From Betaproteobacteria bacterium HGW-Betaproteobacteria-8 (GTDB lineage Bacteria > Pseudomonadota > Gammaproteobacteria > Burkholderiales > Methylophilaceae), in assembly GCA_002842135.1 (NCBI GenBank), contig PHCD01000023.1, positions 1 to 20,495 on the forward strand: a stretch of 20,495 bases of DNA. Direction: 5' to 3'. Positions 1-8,267 of the stretch are shown here, in pieces; the stretch's first letter is position 1; the number at the start of each line of letters is the position of its first letter. A program made the position numbers and the translations under genes. The notes below the pieces were generated by a model, which did no database searches, was not told the origin of the DNA, and saw only the letters and a list, made by a program, of their open reading frames with translations.

Positions 1-1362
1 CACCGCTGCAGGCTGTTGGTCTTTACCACCCATTGCAGATGGACAAGCCTGTGTATTGACGTCACGAGCGAACGGAGAATGTTTCTCGACTTTAACTGGA
101 CGGCCGGTCTTCAGGTCAACCTTTTCAGCCCAGTTTACGGTGACAAACTTGTTGGCACGGAGCAGAGTGCCGTCCTTGCGGTCAAGCACATAAGCAAAAC
201 CATTACGGTCAAAGTTGACCAGAGCGTCATGCTTCTTGCCGTCAACCACCAGGTTATCAACCAGGATGTTTTCGTTCACACCGTCATAATCCCATTGGTC
301 GAATGGAGTTTTCTGGTATGCCCAAACCATTTCACCGGTGTCAATCTTGCGGGCCATGATGGTCATGGACCATTTGTTGTCCCACTTACCAATACCAGTC
401 TTTGGATCAGTTTGATTACACTTGGCGTGAGTCAGGTTGCCGCCTGTTTCACCGCAGCGATAGGAAGGCGACCAGTGGCCTGGGTTGCCGGTACCGGCGT
501 ACATGATGCGAAGTTTTGGATCATAGCTGAACCATGCCCATGGAGCGCCACCACCGATTTTCCACTCGTCACCTGGATAAGTCAGACCGGTGTTCTGGCC
601 ATACAGACCATAGTGCGGATTGGCTTTGTTGGTTTCCGGCGTCATGCACAGATCCTTGTCCGAACCCGTGCTATGACACTTCCAGACTTCCTTGCCGGTC
701 TTCAGGTCATAGGCAACGGTACGGCCGCGAGCCGCGAATTCGTCACCGCCGAAGCCGGCAATCACCAGGCCTTCTGCAACCATGGCAGGACCGGAATGCG
801 TTTCACCTTTTTCAGGATAAGCATGCTTGGTCACCCAGATTTCCTTGCCAGTACTTGCATCCAGGGCGATCAGGAAGCCGTCCAGCGTGTGAAATACCAC
901 TTTGCCGTCGGCATAGTTCAGGCCGCGATTGATGGTGTCACAGCAGGCACGAGGCACTGCAGATTCATCACGATCGGTTTTCTTGGTGTAATTCCATATC
1001 TGCTTTGGATGGTCAGGATCGCTCAAGTCGAGTGCTTGAACGATATTTGGCCAGGCACTGACAAAAAACATCATGGTCTTGCCATTGTGTTCCACCACGA
1101 CTGGCTGACCTTCATGGCCGCGAAGTGTGCCGGTGGACTGCGACCAGGCATACTGCAGCTTGCTAACGGTCTTGGTGTTGATATCACTCAACTGACTGTG
1201 GCGGTGCAAGGACAGGTTCTGACCCGGTGCTGCCCACATATTGTGGTCTTTGCTGCGCTTGATGATTTCCTCATTCGCTGAGGCCTGGCTGGCAATGCCG
1301 AACATTGCCAGCGCACCCAGTGCCGCATATACCCCCCGCAGCATTAGTTGTTGCTTTCTCAT
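1..1362 (-). CDS. xoxF: XoxF-type PQQ-dependent methanol dehydrogenase, 3' part beyond the left edge
   Basis: Periplasmic quinoprotein that oxidises methanol and passes electrons to a c-type cytochrome. The window holds the first 454 codons of a family of about 600 residues. Residues 1-29 form a signal peptide ending in ASA. The adjacent cysteine pair of the family is at C140-C141 (RACCDT). Metal and PQQ site residues by motif are E208, N293 (GTGNP), D358 and D360. The WDYDG motif has the extra aspartate two residues after the catalytic D358; this marks lanthanide-dependent XoxF, whereas calcium MxaF has alanine there. Extra cysteines occur at C229, C239, C303 and C315; the insertion around 300-328 makes me lean to the XoxF5 clade, which is not certain. 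ATG at 1362 is supported by an AAGGAGGA ribosome site just upstream. The gene lies downstream of a two-component system and a Sel1 gene on the same strand. MxaF and MDH2 were considered and are less likely. Confidence 0.93.
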   Translation of the reverse strand, partial: MRKQQLMLRGVYAALGALAMFGIASQASANEEIIKRSKDHNMWAAPGQNLSLHRHSQLSDINTKTVSKLQYAWSQSTGTLRGHEGQPVVVEHNGKTMMFFVSAWPNIVQALDLSDPDHPKQIWNYTKKTDRDESAVPRACCDTINRGLNYADGKVVFHTLDGFLIALDASTGKEIWVTKHAYPEKGETHSGPAMVAEGLVIAGFGGDEFAARGRTVAYDLKTGKEVWKCHSTGSDKDLCMTPETNKANPHYGLYGQNTGLTYPGDEWKIGGGAPWAWFSYDPKLRIMYAGTGNPGHWSPSYRCGETGGNLTHAKCNQTDPKTGIGKWDNKWSMTIMARKIDTGEMVWAYQKTPFDQWDYDGVNENILVDNLVVDGKKHDALVNFDRNGFAYVLDRKDGTLLRANKFVTVNWAEKVDLKTGRPVKVEKHSPFARDVNTQACPSAMGGKDQQPAAV

Positions 1363-1561
1363 ACATCCTCCTTGTTCTGATTTTGGAACTAACGCTCTTC
1401 CCCTTGACTGCCGAGGACGCACAGACACTATAGGGATGTAGCGAAAAGCCAGAACGAGTGTATTTCCTGAATAGCGCTAGGAGTAATTCCCATGTTTGCC
1501 GGGAATAAAATCCAGATGGAAGTGAGAAAATAACAAGGTATAGAAATGAAAATTGCTTCAA
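1363..1561 (-). promoter_or_regulatory. xoxF upstream region with an inverted repeat and candidate promoter
   Basis: About 200 bases without a gene separate the Sel1 gene from xoxF, long enough for a promoter of its own. An inverted repeat with 6-base arms (ATTCCC and GGGAAT, 9-base gap) lies at 1486-1506, and a short palindrome TAGCGCTA at 1472-1479. A possible minus-strand -10 element TATAGT lies at 1427-1432, but its -35 partner (TTCTGG, 1449-1454, 16-base spacer) is poor, so an activator would probably be needed. The Shine-Dalgarno AAGGAGGA is next to the xoxF start. The dyad and ribosome site are seen; promoter function is inferred. No terminator hairpin follows the Sel1 stop, so read-through from upstream is also possible. 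Confidence 0.4.
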
Positions 1562-2398
1562 TTATCTCGCAGCGTGGCGTTCATCAAGCTTCTTGGGCAT
1601 CCATTCCGATGCCAGCAACTTGCCGCGCGCAATCTGTTCGGCTGTCATCCTGGCAGCTATCTGATCTCTTTCTGCAATGGCAAACTCATGATTCTGCGTG
1701 GCTGCAAGCTGGTACCACTTATAGGCATGCACCGGGTCCGCCGAAACACCCACGCCGTCGCGATACATCTTGCCCAACTCGTACTGGGCCTTGAAATGCC
1801 CCTGTTCAGCGGACTGGCTGATCCAGTGAAAACCCAGCTTGGGATTCTTTTCCATGCCACGACCTTCAACGTAGTTCTTGCCCAACACCAGTTGTGATTT
1901 GAAATGCCCCTGTTCGGCTGCCTTGCGATACCACTCGTTGGCGGCCTTGTCATCCTGCTTGACGCCGCGGCCCAAGGTAGTAACCCGGCCCAGCGCGAAC
2001 TGCGACAGGGCATGGCCTTTGCCAGCCGCCATTCGAAACCATTTCGCCGACTGCACATCATCACGCTCGACCCCCTGGCCCATCGCATACATGACGCCAA
2101 GATTATAGGCAGAATCAACATTGCCTTTACTCGCCGCCTTTCTGTACCAGGCAGCCGCTTCTGTGAAATTCTGCCTGATTCCCTGACCTTCGTCATACAT
2201 CATGCCGAGGATATGCTGGGACTTTTGGTCACCCTGCTCAGCCAGAGGCTTGAACTCCTTGTAAGCCTTTACATAATCTCTTTGCACGAATGCCGCCTTG
2301 CCCTCCTCAAACCCGGCATAGACTGCTGATGAAGAAGCTGCCACACACATTACCGTCAGCGCGCTGATTACAATTGACTTCATACTTTTACCTTTCAT
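1562..2398 (-). CDS. Exported Sel1-repeat (TPR-like) protein
   Basis: A 278-residue protein with an N-terminal signal peptide (hydrophobic residues about 8-25, ending SAVYA) followed by about five Sel1 repeats. Each repeat follows the pattern LG..Y..G.GV..D...A..W...AA..G, from roughly residue 60 to 245, and a short charged tail follows. Sel1 solenoids mediate protein-protein contacts, so it probably acts in the periplasm as an adaptor; no enzymatic motif is visible and its partner is unknown. The start at 2398 overlaps the response regulator stop as TAATG and has GAGGG nine bases upstream. A second ATG at 2383 has its own AAAGG site and would give a tighter signal peptide; either could be used. 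Its place between a two-component system and xoxF suggests, but does not prove, a role linked to methanol oxidation or to signalling. Confidence 0.85.
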   Translation of the reverse strand: MKGKSMKSIVISALTVMCVAASSSAVYAGFEEGKAAFVQRDYVKAYKEFKPLAEQGDQKSQHILGMMYDEGQGIRQNFTEAAAWYRKAASKGNVDSAYNLGVMYAMGQGVERDDVQSAKWFRMAAGKGHALSQFALGRVTTLGRGVKQDDKAANEWYRKAAEQGHFKSQLVLGKNYVEGRGMEKNPKLGFHWISQSAEQGHFKAQYELGKMYRDGVGVSADPVHAYKWYQLAATQNHEFAIAERDQIAARMTAEQIARGKLLASEWMPKKLDERHAAR

Positions 2399-3045
2399 TA
2401 AGTTTGGCCCTCGATGACGCCATAGCGTATGGCCAGGCGCACCAGTTCAACCGGGCTGGATATACCAAGTTTCTGCTTCAACAGCGTTTGATAGTTAGCC
2501 ACTGTTTTCTGGCTGATTTTGAGTGTCTCGGAGATCGCTTCAACTGAATGTCCCTCGGCCAGCAAGCGGAATACCTCGAATTCACGCCCAGATAATTTGC
2601 GTACCGGGTCATCTTCGCCTGTGAGGCTCTGCAAGGCGATTTTTTGCGCGATCGATGGGCTGATCCAGGTGCGCCCTACCATCGCCTCATGTACGGCATT
2701 CAAAAGGTCGCCAGCAACGCCGGACTTGGCGATATAACCCTTGGCCCCTGCGCTCAGCGCTTGCGTCGCAAATGCGGCATTTTCATGCATGGAAAAAATG
2801 ATGACCCGCGCACTCGGGTAGCGTGACAGGATACGCCGCAAGGCTTCCAGCCCGCCCATACCGGGCATCGACATATCCATGACAAGGACATCGGGCTTGT
2901 ACTCACCGTACATCTGGTAAGCCTGCTCTCCCGTGCCGGCTTCGGCAATTACAAGTACGCTGTTATCCTGTTCCAGCAGGCGCCGCAGACCGGATCTGAC
3001 TACAGCATGGTCGTCTGCCAACATGATGCGATAAGAATTGCTCAT
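2398..3045 (-). CDS. NarL/FixJ-type response regulator
   Basis: A 215-residue two-component response regulator. The receiver domain spans about residues 5-120, with the acidic pair D11-D12, phosphorylatable D57 (VLVMDMSMPG), S85 and K107. The LuxR-type helix-turn-helix is at about 148-205 (LSGREFEVFRLLAEGHS...KTVANY). ATG overlaps the kinase stop as ATGA, and the sequence GAGAG just upstream serves as ribosome site, so the two proteins are translationally coupled. It is the cognate partner of the kinase and a transcription factor by family. Position before xoxF and similarity of the kinase to MoxY suggest a MoxX/MxaX-like regulator of methanol oxidation; that target assignment is inference, so no symbol is given. 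Confidence 0.9.
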   Translation of the reverse strand: MSNSYRIMLADDHAVVRSGLRRLLEQDNSVLVIAEAGTGEQAYQMYGEYKPDVLVMDMSMPGMGGLEALRRILSRYPSARVIIFSMHENAAFATQALSAGAKGYIAKSGVAGDLLNAVHEAMVGRTWISPSIAQKIALQSLTGEDDPVRKLSGREFEVFRLLAEGHSVEAISETLKISQKTVANYQTLLKQKLGISSPVELVRLAIRYGVIEGQT

Positions 3046-4427
3046 AAGCTCTCTTCTATGTGGGTTGGGAGTTGTACCGAAATCTTGGTGCCTTTGTCAG
3101 GGGCAGTGGTCAAACAAAAACTGCCACCTAGCCCCTCTACACGTTCACACATACCAGCCAGACCATAACCGCTGGCGAAGTTATCTGGAACGAAACCTTT
3201 GCCATCATCCTCAAGCTCGATAGCAAGACTTTCATTCGCACGATTCACTGTGAGCATCACTCTTCTGGCTTGGGCATGGCGTGTGATATTGGTCAACGCC
3301 TCCTGGACGATGCGATAGGCAGCCAGTGCGACCTCCTCTTCCAGATCACCCAAGTCTTTGGCAATATTGATGCAACTTGAGATACCGCGATTACGCTCCC
3401 GCCAGCCATACACATATTCATCCAACGCAATCGAGAGTCCGAGTTCATCCAGCACACCCGGGCGCAGGCGTTGCAACATGCTGTGCACCATGTCCAGAAT
3501 CTGCATGGAAACTTCGGTAATAGCGTTGGCACTCCTTTTGGCTGCCTCCAGGCTCTTGCTGTTGGCGATTGCCATGGCATCGACATTGATAGCAGTCATG
3601 CATTGACCGATCTCATCATGCAATTCGCGCGCAAGGTTTTTGCGTTCATCCTCCTGCAGGCGAATGATTTTTTGCGTCATGCGATGGTTGCTTTTGATAC
3701 TCTGCTGCAGCGTCTGCGCCATCGCATTGAATTTGACACTCAATCCTGCCAGCTCCGGCAGTTTGAATTGCGGCAGGCGGGCATTCAAATCCCCCTCTTC
3801 AAGCGCGTTCAAGGCATTGACCACACTACCAACCGGATGCAGGGCGGTCCTGACGGCCCAATAAACAATGGCATTCACCGCCACAAAGAATATTGCCACC
3901 AGCCATAACAAACCCTGCGTATCGTTCCATATTTCGGCAATTTCAAAAGAACTGTCCGGTGTAATCACCAGCTCACCGATAGCCCTGCCGCTGGCATAAA
4001 TCATGCGCCGGACTTCCCCGCCATCCATTGGAGTTACATCCATCAACCTGACAAACCAGCGTGGGGGAGCATCCTCGTCAGGCGTTTGCTCGTGCCGATT
4101 GCTGTCTCGCAACCTGCCAAACCGGTCATAAAATTCAATCTTCAAATGGCGGATATCCGCAAGCGACTCCAACCTGAAGATTGAGGCACGGTTAACATCC
4201 GCCCCATTCAGCCAGGCATAATCGGAGGTGTAATGCAGGATTTCTGCGTCCAGCAGATGCGAAGCCAGGGATGCTGTAGATTGCACTTCAGCCCGGACAT
4301 CCTCACGTGCGCTTTGGACCGAAAGTATTGCACCTATGGAAATCACGATGAACAACAATAGCGTGATCATCAGATTCAGGCGGACCGTCAGGCTCATATT
4401 CAGCTGCATCTTCAAAAAGCGTTTCAT
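3042..4427 (-). CDS. Membrane sensor histidine kinase (HisKA_3, MoxY-like)
   Basis: A 461-residue sensor kinase. It has a transmembrane segment at about 17-37, a periplasmic domain at about 38-170 that looks like the LapD/MoxY N-terminal type, a second transmembrane segment at about 171-191, a HAMP linker at 192-245, and the HisKA_3 dimerisation region with phospho-acceptor H270 (ARELHDEIGQ). The ATPase domain shows N380 (QEALTNITRH), DDGKGF and the glycine-rich GYGLAGM. This is the NarX/UhpB class that pairs with NarL-type regulators, as the next gene is. I chose the ATG at 4427, with GGAAG eight bases upstream, over one 69 bases earlier that adds 23 residues without a clear ribosome site. 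The ligand is unknown; methanol, formaldehyde or metal status are guesses from context. Confidence 0.88.
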   Translation of the reverse strand: MKRFLKMQLNMSLTVRLNLMITLLLFIVISIGAILSVQSAREDVRAEVQSTASLASHLLDAEILHYTSDYAWLNGADVNRASIFRLESLADIRHLKIEFYDRFGRLRDSNRHEQTPDEDAPPRWFVRLMDVTPMDGGEVRRMIYASGRAIGELVITPDSSFEIAEIWNDTQGLLWLVAIFFVAVNAIVYWAVRTALHPVGSVVNALNALEEGDLNARLPQFKLPELAGLSVKFNAMAQTLQQSIKSNHRMTQKIIRLQEDERKNLARELHDEIGQCMTAINVDAMAIANSKSLEAAKRSANAITEVSMQILDMVHSMLQRLRPGVLDELGLSIALDEYVYGWRERNRGISSCINIAKDLGDLEEEVALAAYRIVQEALTNITRHAQARRVMLTVNRANESLAIELEDDGKGFVPDNFASGYGLAGMCERVEGLGGSFCLTTAPDKGTKISVQLPTHIEESL

Positions 4428-4567
4428 TGTAGAGACTTCCACACAAACAAAAATGGGAAAAACTCCCGAGTGATGGGTTGAAAGGTTACAGTCCAAAAGC
4501 CCGCAATATTCATGCCTTTAGCTGAATGTCACCAAACCACTGAATTTATTAAGATATTTTTATTGAA

Positions 4568-4620
4568 GCCAAAGTTGGCATGATTGAAAGTAGCCAGCCT
4601 GGCTGTATACAGCCAATGGC
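4568..4620. promoter_or_regulatory. Cluster of alternating GCCA/TGGC half-sites around a 16-base palindrome
   Basis: Six half-sites alternate in orientation: GCCA at 4568, TGGC at 4576, GCCA at 4593, TGGC at 4600, GCCA at 4612 and TGGC at 4617. The centre is a perfect palindrome, TGGCTGTATACAGCCA, at 4600-4615. They lie upstream of the histidine kinase gene, between it and thyA. The arrangement is seen directly. Its reading as an operator for a dimeric regulator of the kinase-regulator operon, perhaps the regulator itself, is inference. Confidence 0.5.
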
Positions 4621-4653
4621 TCGAATCAATGAAGAAGAGAGATTTATTTAAAC

Positions 4654-4684
4654 TGTTTATGGCCGCAAGAAAGGGCCGCAAACA
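4654..4684 (-). terminator. Hairpin just after thyA, possible weak terminator
   Basis: On the minus strand, TGTTT and GGCC arms pair with GGCC and AAACA across a 9-base loop, with one mismatch and one G-U pair in between. It begins three bases after the thyA stop. No run of T follows, so intrinsic termination would be weak; it could instead be a 3' stabilising hairpin. The same bases contain a GGCCGCAA direct repeat. Confidence 0.35.
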
Positions 4685-4686
4685 TA

Positions 4687-5481
4687 CTAGACGGCGACTG
4701 GGGCCTTGATGGCAGGATGTGGATCGTATTGCTCAAGCGTGAAATCTTCGTACTTGAAGCTGAAAATATCGTGGATATCAGGGTTGATGCGCATCACTGG
4801 CAATGCACGCAATTCACGCGAAAGCTGTTCATTAACCTGTTCCAGGTGATTAAGGTAGATATGGGCATCGCCAAGCGTGTGCACGAAATCGCCAGGTTTA
4901 AGCCCGCAGACCTGCGCCACCATCATGGTGAGCAGCGCATATGATGCAATATTGAAAGGCACACCAAGGAAAATATCGGCGCTGCGTTGGTAAAGCTGAC
5001 AGGAGAGTTTCCCGTCTGCCACATAGAACTGGAAAAAGGCATGACATGGCGGCAGCTTCATCTTGTCGACATCAGCCACGTTCCAGGCCGAAACAATCAG
5101 GCGGCGGGAATCCGGCGTGTTTTTGATGGCATTGACCACTTGCGTGATCTGATCGATATGGGTGCCATCCGGCTTTGGCCAATTGCGCCACTGATAGCCA
5201 TAGACCGGGCCAAGATTGCCTTCCGCATCCGCCCATTCGTCCCAGATGGTGACACCATTTTCCTTGAGATAGGCAATATTGGTGCTGCCTTGCAGAAACC
5301 AGAGCAGCTCATGGATGATGGACTTCAGGTGCACCTTCTTGGTGGTCAGGAGCGGAAAGCCTTCTGCCAGATTAAAGCGCATCTGGTAGCCAAAAACAGA
5401 AAGCGTCCCTGTGCCTGTGCGGTCTTCCTTCTTGTGGCCGTGCTCCAGCACGTGACGCATCAAGTCGTGATAGACCTTCAT
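4687..5481 (-). CDS. thyA: Thymidylate synthase
   Basis: Converts dUMP to dTMP using methylene-tetrahydrofolate as carbon donor and reductant, in the cytoplasm. It has 264 residues, the same as the E. coli enzyme. The active-site cysteine sits in [12 protein letters not shown] (about residue 146), and the dUMP-binding block [20 protein letters not shown] and the folate-site end [10 protein letters not shown] are intact. ATG at 5481 has AAGGAA at good spacing and follows the thrC stop by 12 bases, so it is likely the last gene of the alaA-hom-thrC transcript. The usual partner dihydrofolate reductase (folA) does not follow it here. Confidence 0.97.
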   Translation of the reverse strand: MKVYHDLMRHVLEHGHKKEDRTGTGTLSVFGYQMRFNLAEGFPLLTTKKVHLKSIIHELLWFLQGSTNIAYLKENGVTIWDEWADAEGNLGPVYGYQWRNWPKPDGTHIDQITQVVNAIKNTPDSRRLIVSAWNVADVDKMKLPPCHAFFQFYVADGKLSCQLYQRSADIFLGVPFNIASYALLTMMVAQVCGLKPGDFVHTLGDAHIYLNHLEQVNEQLSRELRALPVMRINPDIHDIFSFKYEDFTLEQYDPHPAIKAPVAV

Positions 5482-5493
5482 GGCAGATTCCTT

Positions 5494-6921
5494 TTAGCTG
5501 TGTTCGACAATAAACTGTTTGATGGCATCCACATCGGCGTCCATCACGACAAAGCGCTGCGGAAGATTTTCCAGGCCGGCCAGATCGGCAGGACGCTCCG
5601 GCTTCTGCCCAAGGGCTTCGACGATAGCGTCTTCAAATTTTGCAGGCAATGCAGTCTCCAGCACCACCATCGGAACACCCGGCTCACGGTATTCAAGCGC
5701 TACTTTCAAACCATCCGCAGTATGCGTATCGATGGTGACGTCGTATTTTTCCCTGGTCGCACGTATGGTCTGCATGCGGTTCGCATGATTACTGCTACCG
5801 GAGACGAAGCCGTAATCTGCCACCTTGCCGAACAGGCCATCCTGTTTCAGGTCAAAGGCGCCGCCCGCATCCACCTTGCTCCACAATTCGCGCACCTTGG
5901 CGCTATCGCGACCGACCAGGTCGAACACGAAGCGCTCAAAATTGGAGGCCTTGCTGATGTCCATGGAAGGGCTGGAAGTATGGTAGGTATTGGCTGAGCC
6001 GCGCGGACGATAGACACCGGTCTTGAAGAACTCGTCCAGCACATCGTTCTCATTGGTGGCTACAACCAGCTTGCGAATCGGCAGGCCCATCATGCGGGCG
6101 ATATGACCGGCGCAGACATTGCCGAAATTGCCGGAAGGCACGGCAAAACTAACCTTCTGGCTGTTGTCCTGCGTAACGGCGAAATAACCCTTGAAGTAAT
6201 ACACCACCTGCGCTGCAACGCGAGCCCAGTTGATGGAATTGACGGCACCAATCTTGTGCTGCTTCTTGAATGCATGATCATTGGAAACCGCCTTGACCAT
6301 GTCCTGTGCGTCATCGAACACGCCCTTGACTGCGATGTTGTAGATATTCTCGTCCTGCAAGCTGAACATCTGCGCAGACTGGAAGCGGCTCATCTTCTGA
6401 TGCGGCGACAGCATGAATACGCGGATGCCGCGCTTGCCACGCATGGCGTATTCAGCGGCAGAACCGGTGTCACCGGACGTGGCGCCGAGGATGTTGGTTT
6501 CCTGGCCCAGTTTGTTCAGCACGTATTCGAACAGGTTACCGAGCAATTGCATGGCCATGTCCTTGAATGCCAGCGTCGGGCCATTGGACAGGGAGAGCAA
6601 ATAGAGATCGTTTTCCAGTTTCAGCGTCGGCGTGATTTCATCCGCATCCTGGCCCTTGCGGGTATGGCAGTAGACTTCGGGGCGATAAGTCTTGTCGATG
6701 ATCGCTCTCAGGTCTTGCGCAGGGATGTCATCGACCAGACGCGACAGTATCGTATACGCAAGGTCGCGGTAATTCATACCGCGCATCGCGGTCAGGTCGG
6801 CATCGCTGAAATGCGGATATTGCTCCGGCATGTAGAGACCACCATCCGGCGCCAAGCCGCCCAGCAGGATTTCACTGAAGCTAAGAGCAGGCGACTGCCC
6901 GCGGGTACTGATATATTTCAT
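5494..6921 (-). CDS. thrC: Threonine synthase
   Basis: PLP enzyme that turns O-phosphohomoserine into threonine, the last step of the pathway fed by the hom gene just upstream. It has 475 residues. The PLP lysine is K120 in GPTLAFKDMAMQ, the phosphate-binding loop is SGNFGN, and ATSGDTGSAAEY is present. I chose the ATG at 6921, which begins MKYISTRG as in family members and sits one base after the hom stop. A longer open frame starting at 6996 would run 75 bases back into hom and adds an unrelated arginine-rich tail. The one-base gap points to coupled translation with hom. Confidence 0.96.
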   Translation of the reverse strand: MKYISTRGQSPALSFSEILLGGLAPDGGLYMPEQYPHFSDADLTAMRGMNYRDLAYTILSRLVDDIPAQDLRAIIDKTYRPEVYCHTRKGQDADEITPTLKLENDLYLLSLSNGPTLAFKDMAMQLLGNLFEYVLNKLGQETNILGATSGDTGSAAEYAMRGKRGIRVFMLSPHQKMSRFQSAQMFSLQDENIYNIAVKGVFDDAQDMVKAVSNDHAFKKQHKIGAVNSINWARVAAQVVYYFKGYFAVTQDNSQKVSFAVPSGNFGNVCAGHIARMMGLPIRKLVVATNENDVLDEFFKTGVYRPRGSANTYHTSSPSMDISKASNFERFVFDLVGRDSAKVRELWSKVDAGGAFDLKQDGLFGKVADYGFVSGSSNHANRMQTIRATREKYDVTIDTHTADGLKVALEYREPGVPMVVLETALPAKFEDAIVEALGQKPERPADLAGLENLPQRFVVMDADVDAIKQFIVEHS

Positions 6922-6922
6922 A

Positions 6923-8236
6923 TTACTTGCCCAACTCTTCCATGCGAATGCGCGTGACCTTGCCGACGGTCGCAGGCAGTACCTCGATGGCGGCAATCGC
7001 CTGATTCATGTTCTTTTCAACCGTGACGTGCGTGAGAATGATGATGTCGGCTTCTGTTTCATTTTCCGCCGGCTCCTTCTGCATCATGGCGTCAATTGAG
7101 ATATCACGATCACCGAGAATACGGGTGACTTCAGCCAGCACGCCGGGCTTGTCCGAAGCGCGCATGCGCAAATAGTAGGCGCTGCTGATGTCCTCTATCG
7201 GCAGGATCGGCAGGTTGGCAATCTGGTCTGGCTGGAAAGCCAGGTAAGGCACACGCTGTTCAGCAGAGGCATCGGCCAGGCGCGCCACGTCGACCAGGTC
7301 TGCCACCACCGCGCTGGCAGTCGGCTCAGCACCAGCACCGGCACCGTAATAGAGAGTAGGTCCAACCGCATCGCCCTTTACCACGACCGCATTCATGGCA
7401 CCGTTGACGTTGGCAACCAGACGCTTCTCCGGGATCAGGGTCGGATGCACGCGCAACTCGACGCCCTGCTCATTACGCTTAGTGATACCCAGCAGTTTGA
7501 CGCGATAGCCCAGTTCTTCCGCATAACGGATATCCTTGCTTTCCAGCTTGGTGATACCTTCCGTGTAAACCTTGTCGAATTGCATGGGAATGCCAAAACC
7601 AATAGCCGACAAAATCATCAGCTTGTGCGCGGCATCAATACCTTCCACATCGAATGTAGGGTCAGCTTCGGCATAACCCAAACGTTGTGCTTCACCCAGC
7701 ACATCTGCGAAAGCCAGGCCCTTTTCACGCATTTCGGTCAGGATGAAATTGGTAGTGCCGTTGATGATGCCGGCGATCCACTCGATATGGTTAGCGGAGA
7801 GCCCTTCGCGCAGGGCTTTGATGATGGGAATACCACCGGCCACCGCAGCCTCGAATGCCACAATAACACCCTGCTTTTGCGCAGCCGCAAAAATCTCGTT
7901 GCCGTGCAAGGCGATCAACGCCTTGTTGGCAGTGACCACATGCTTACCGTTCTCGATGGCTTTCAGCACCAGGTCCTTGGCGATTGTATAGCCGCCAATC
8001 AATTCGACAACGACATCAATATTGGGATCGCTGACAACGGCAAATGCATCGTCAGTAACCTCGACCGACCCCTTTGTGACCTGACGGGCAAGCTCCAGAT
8101 TGCGATCCGCCACCTTGACAATCTGTATCGTGCGACCGGCACGGCGGCTGATCTCCTGTTGATTGCGGGTCAGCACGGTAAACGTGCCGCCGCCTACGGT
8201 ACCGATGCCAAGCAGGCCAACGTTGATAGGTTTCAT
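6923..8236 (-). CDS. hom: Homoserine dehydrogenase
   Basis: Reduces aspartate semialdehyde to homoserine with NAD(P)H, the branch point to threonine and methionine. It has about 437 residues. The Rossmann motif GIGTVGGG is at residues 10-17, the catalytic domain continues to about 330, and a C-terminal ACT domain at about 345-430 (YYLRMRASDKPGVLAEVTRILG) suggests allosteric feedback by threonine. It stands alone, without a fused aspartokinase. The start at 8236 matches the family (MKPINVGLLG); an ATG 18 bases upstream at 8254 is possible and neither has a strong ribosome site. It is followed by thrC after one base and preceded by alaA across a repetitive gap of about 190 bases. Confidence 0.96.
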   Translation of the reverse strand: MKPINVGLLGIGTVGGGTFTVLTRNQQEISRRAGRTIQIVKVADRNLELARQVTKGSVEVTDDAFAVVSDPNIDVVVELIGGYTIAKDLVLKAIENGKHVVTANKALIALHGNEIFAAAQKQGVIVAFEAAVAGGIPIIKALREGLSANHIEWIAGIINGTTNFILTEMREKGLAFADVLGEAQRLGYAEADPTFDVEGIDAAHKLMILSAIGFGIPMQFDKVYTEGITKLESKDIRYAEELGYRVKLLGITKRNEQGVELRVHPTLIPEKRLVANVNGAMNAVVVKGDAVGPTLYYGAGAGAEPTASAVVADLVDVARLADASAEQRVPYLAFQPDQIANLPILPIEDISSAYYLRMRASDKPGVLAEVTRILGDRDISIDAMMQKEPAENETEADIIILTHVTVEKNMNQAIAAIEVLPATVGKVTRIRMEELGK

Positions 8237-8267
8237 ACTGATGCTGACTTTCATATCAAAAAATTTT

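Noticed and set aside
16..1281. Long plus-strand open frame of 421 codons
   Set aside because: It is the antisense shadow of xoxF, whose translation on the other strand matches the family throughout; the plus-strand product shows no family motif.
1..1362. Reading the first gene as mxaF or MDH2
   Set aside because: The Asp two residues after the catalytic Asp (WDYDG) is the XoxF mark; MxaF has Ala there, and no mxaJ/G/I neighbour is seen on this side.
4491..4560. Promoter for the kinase operon
   Set aside because: Several AT-rich hexamers occur but no -35/-10 pair with acceptable match and spacing could be chosen with confidence.
4987..5997. Plus-strand open frame of 336 codons across thyA and thrC
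   Set aside because: It crosses two clear minus-strand genes and their junction and has no recognisable domain.
6921..6996. Longer thrC start at 6996
   Set aside because: It lies inside hom, adds an unrelated basic tail, and the ATG at 6921 is one base after the hom stop and matches the family N-terminus.
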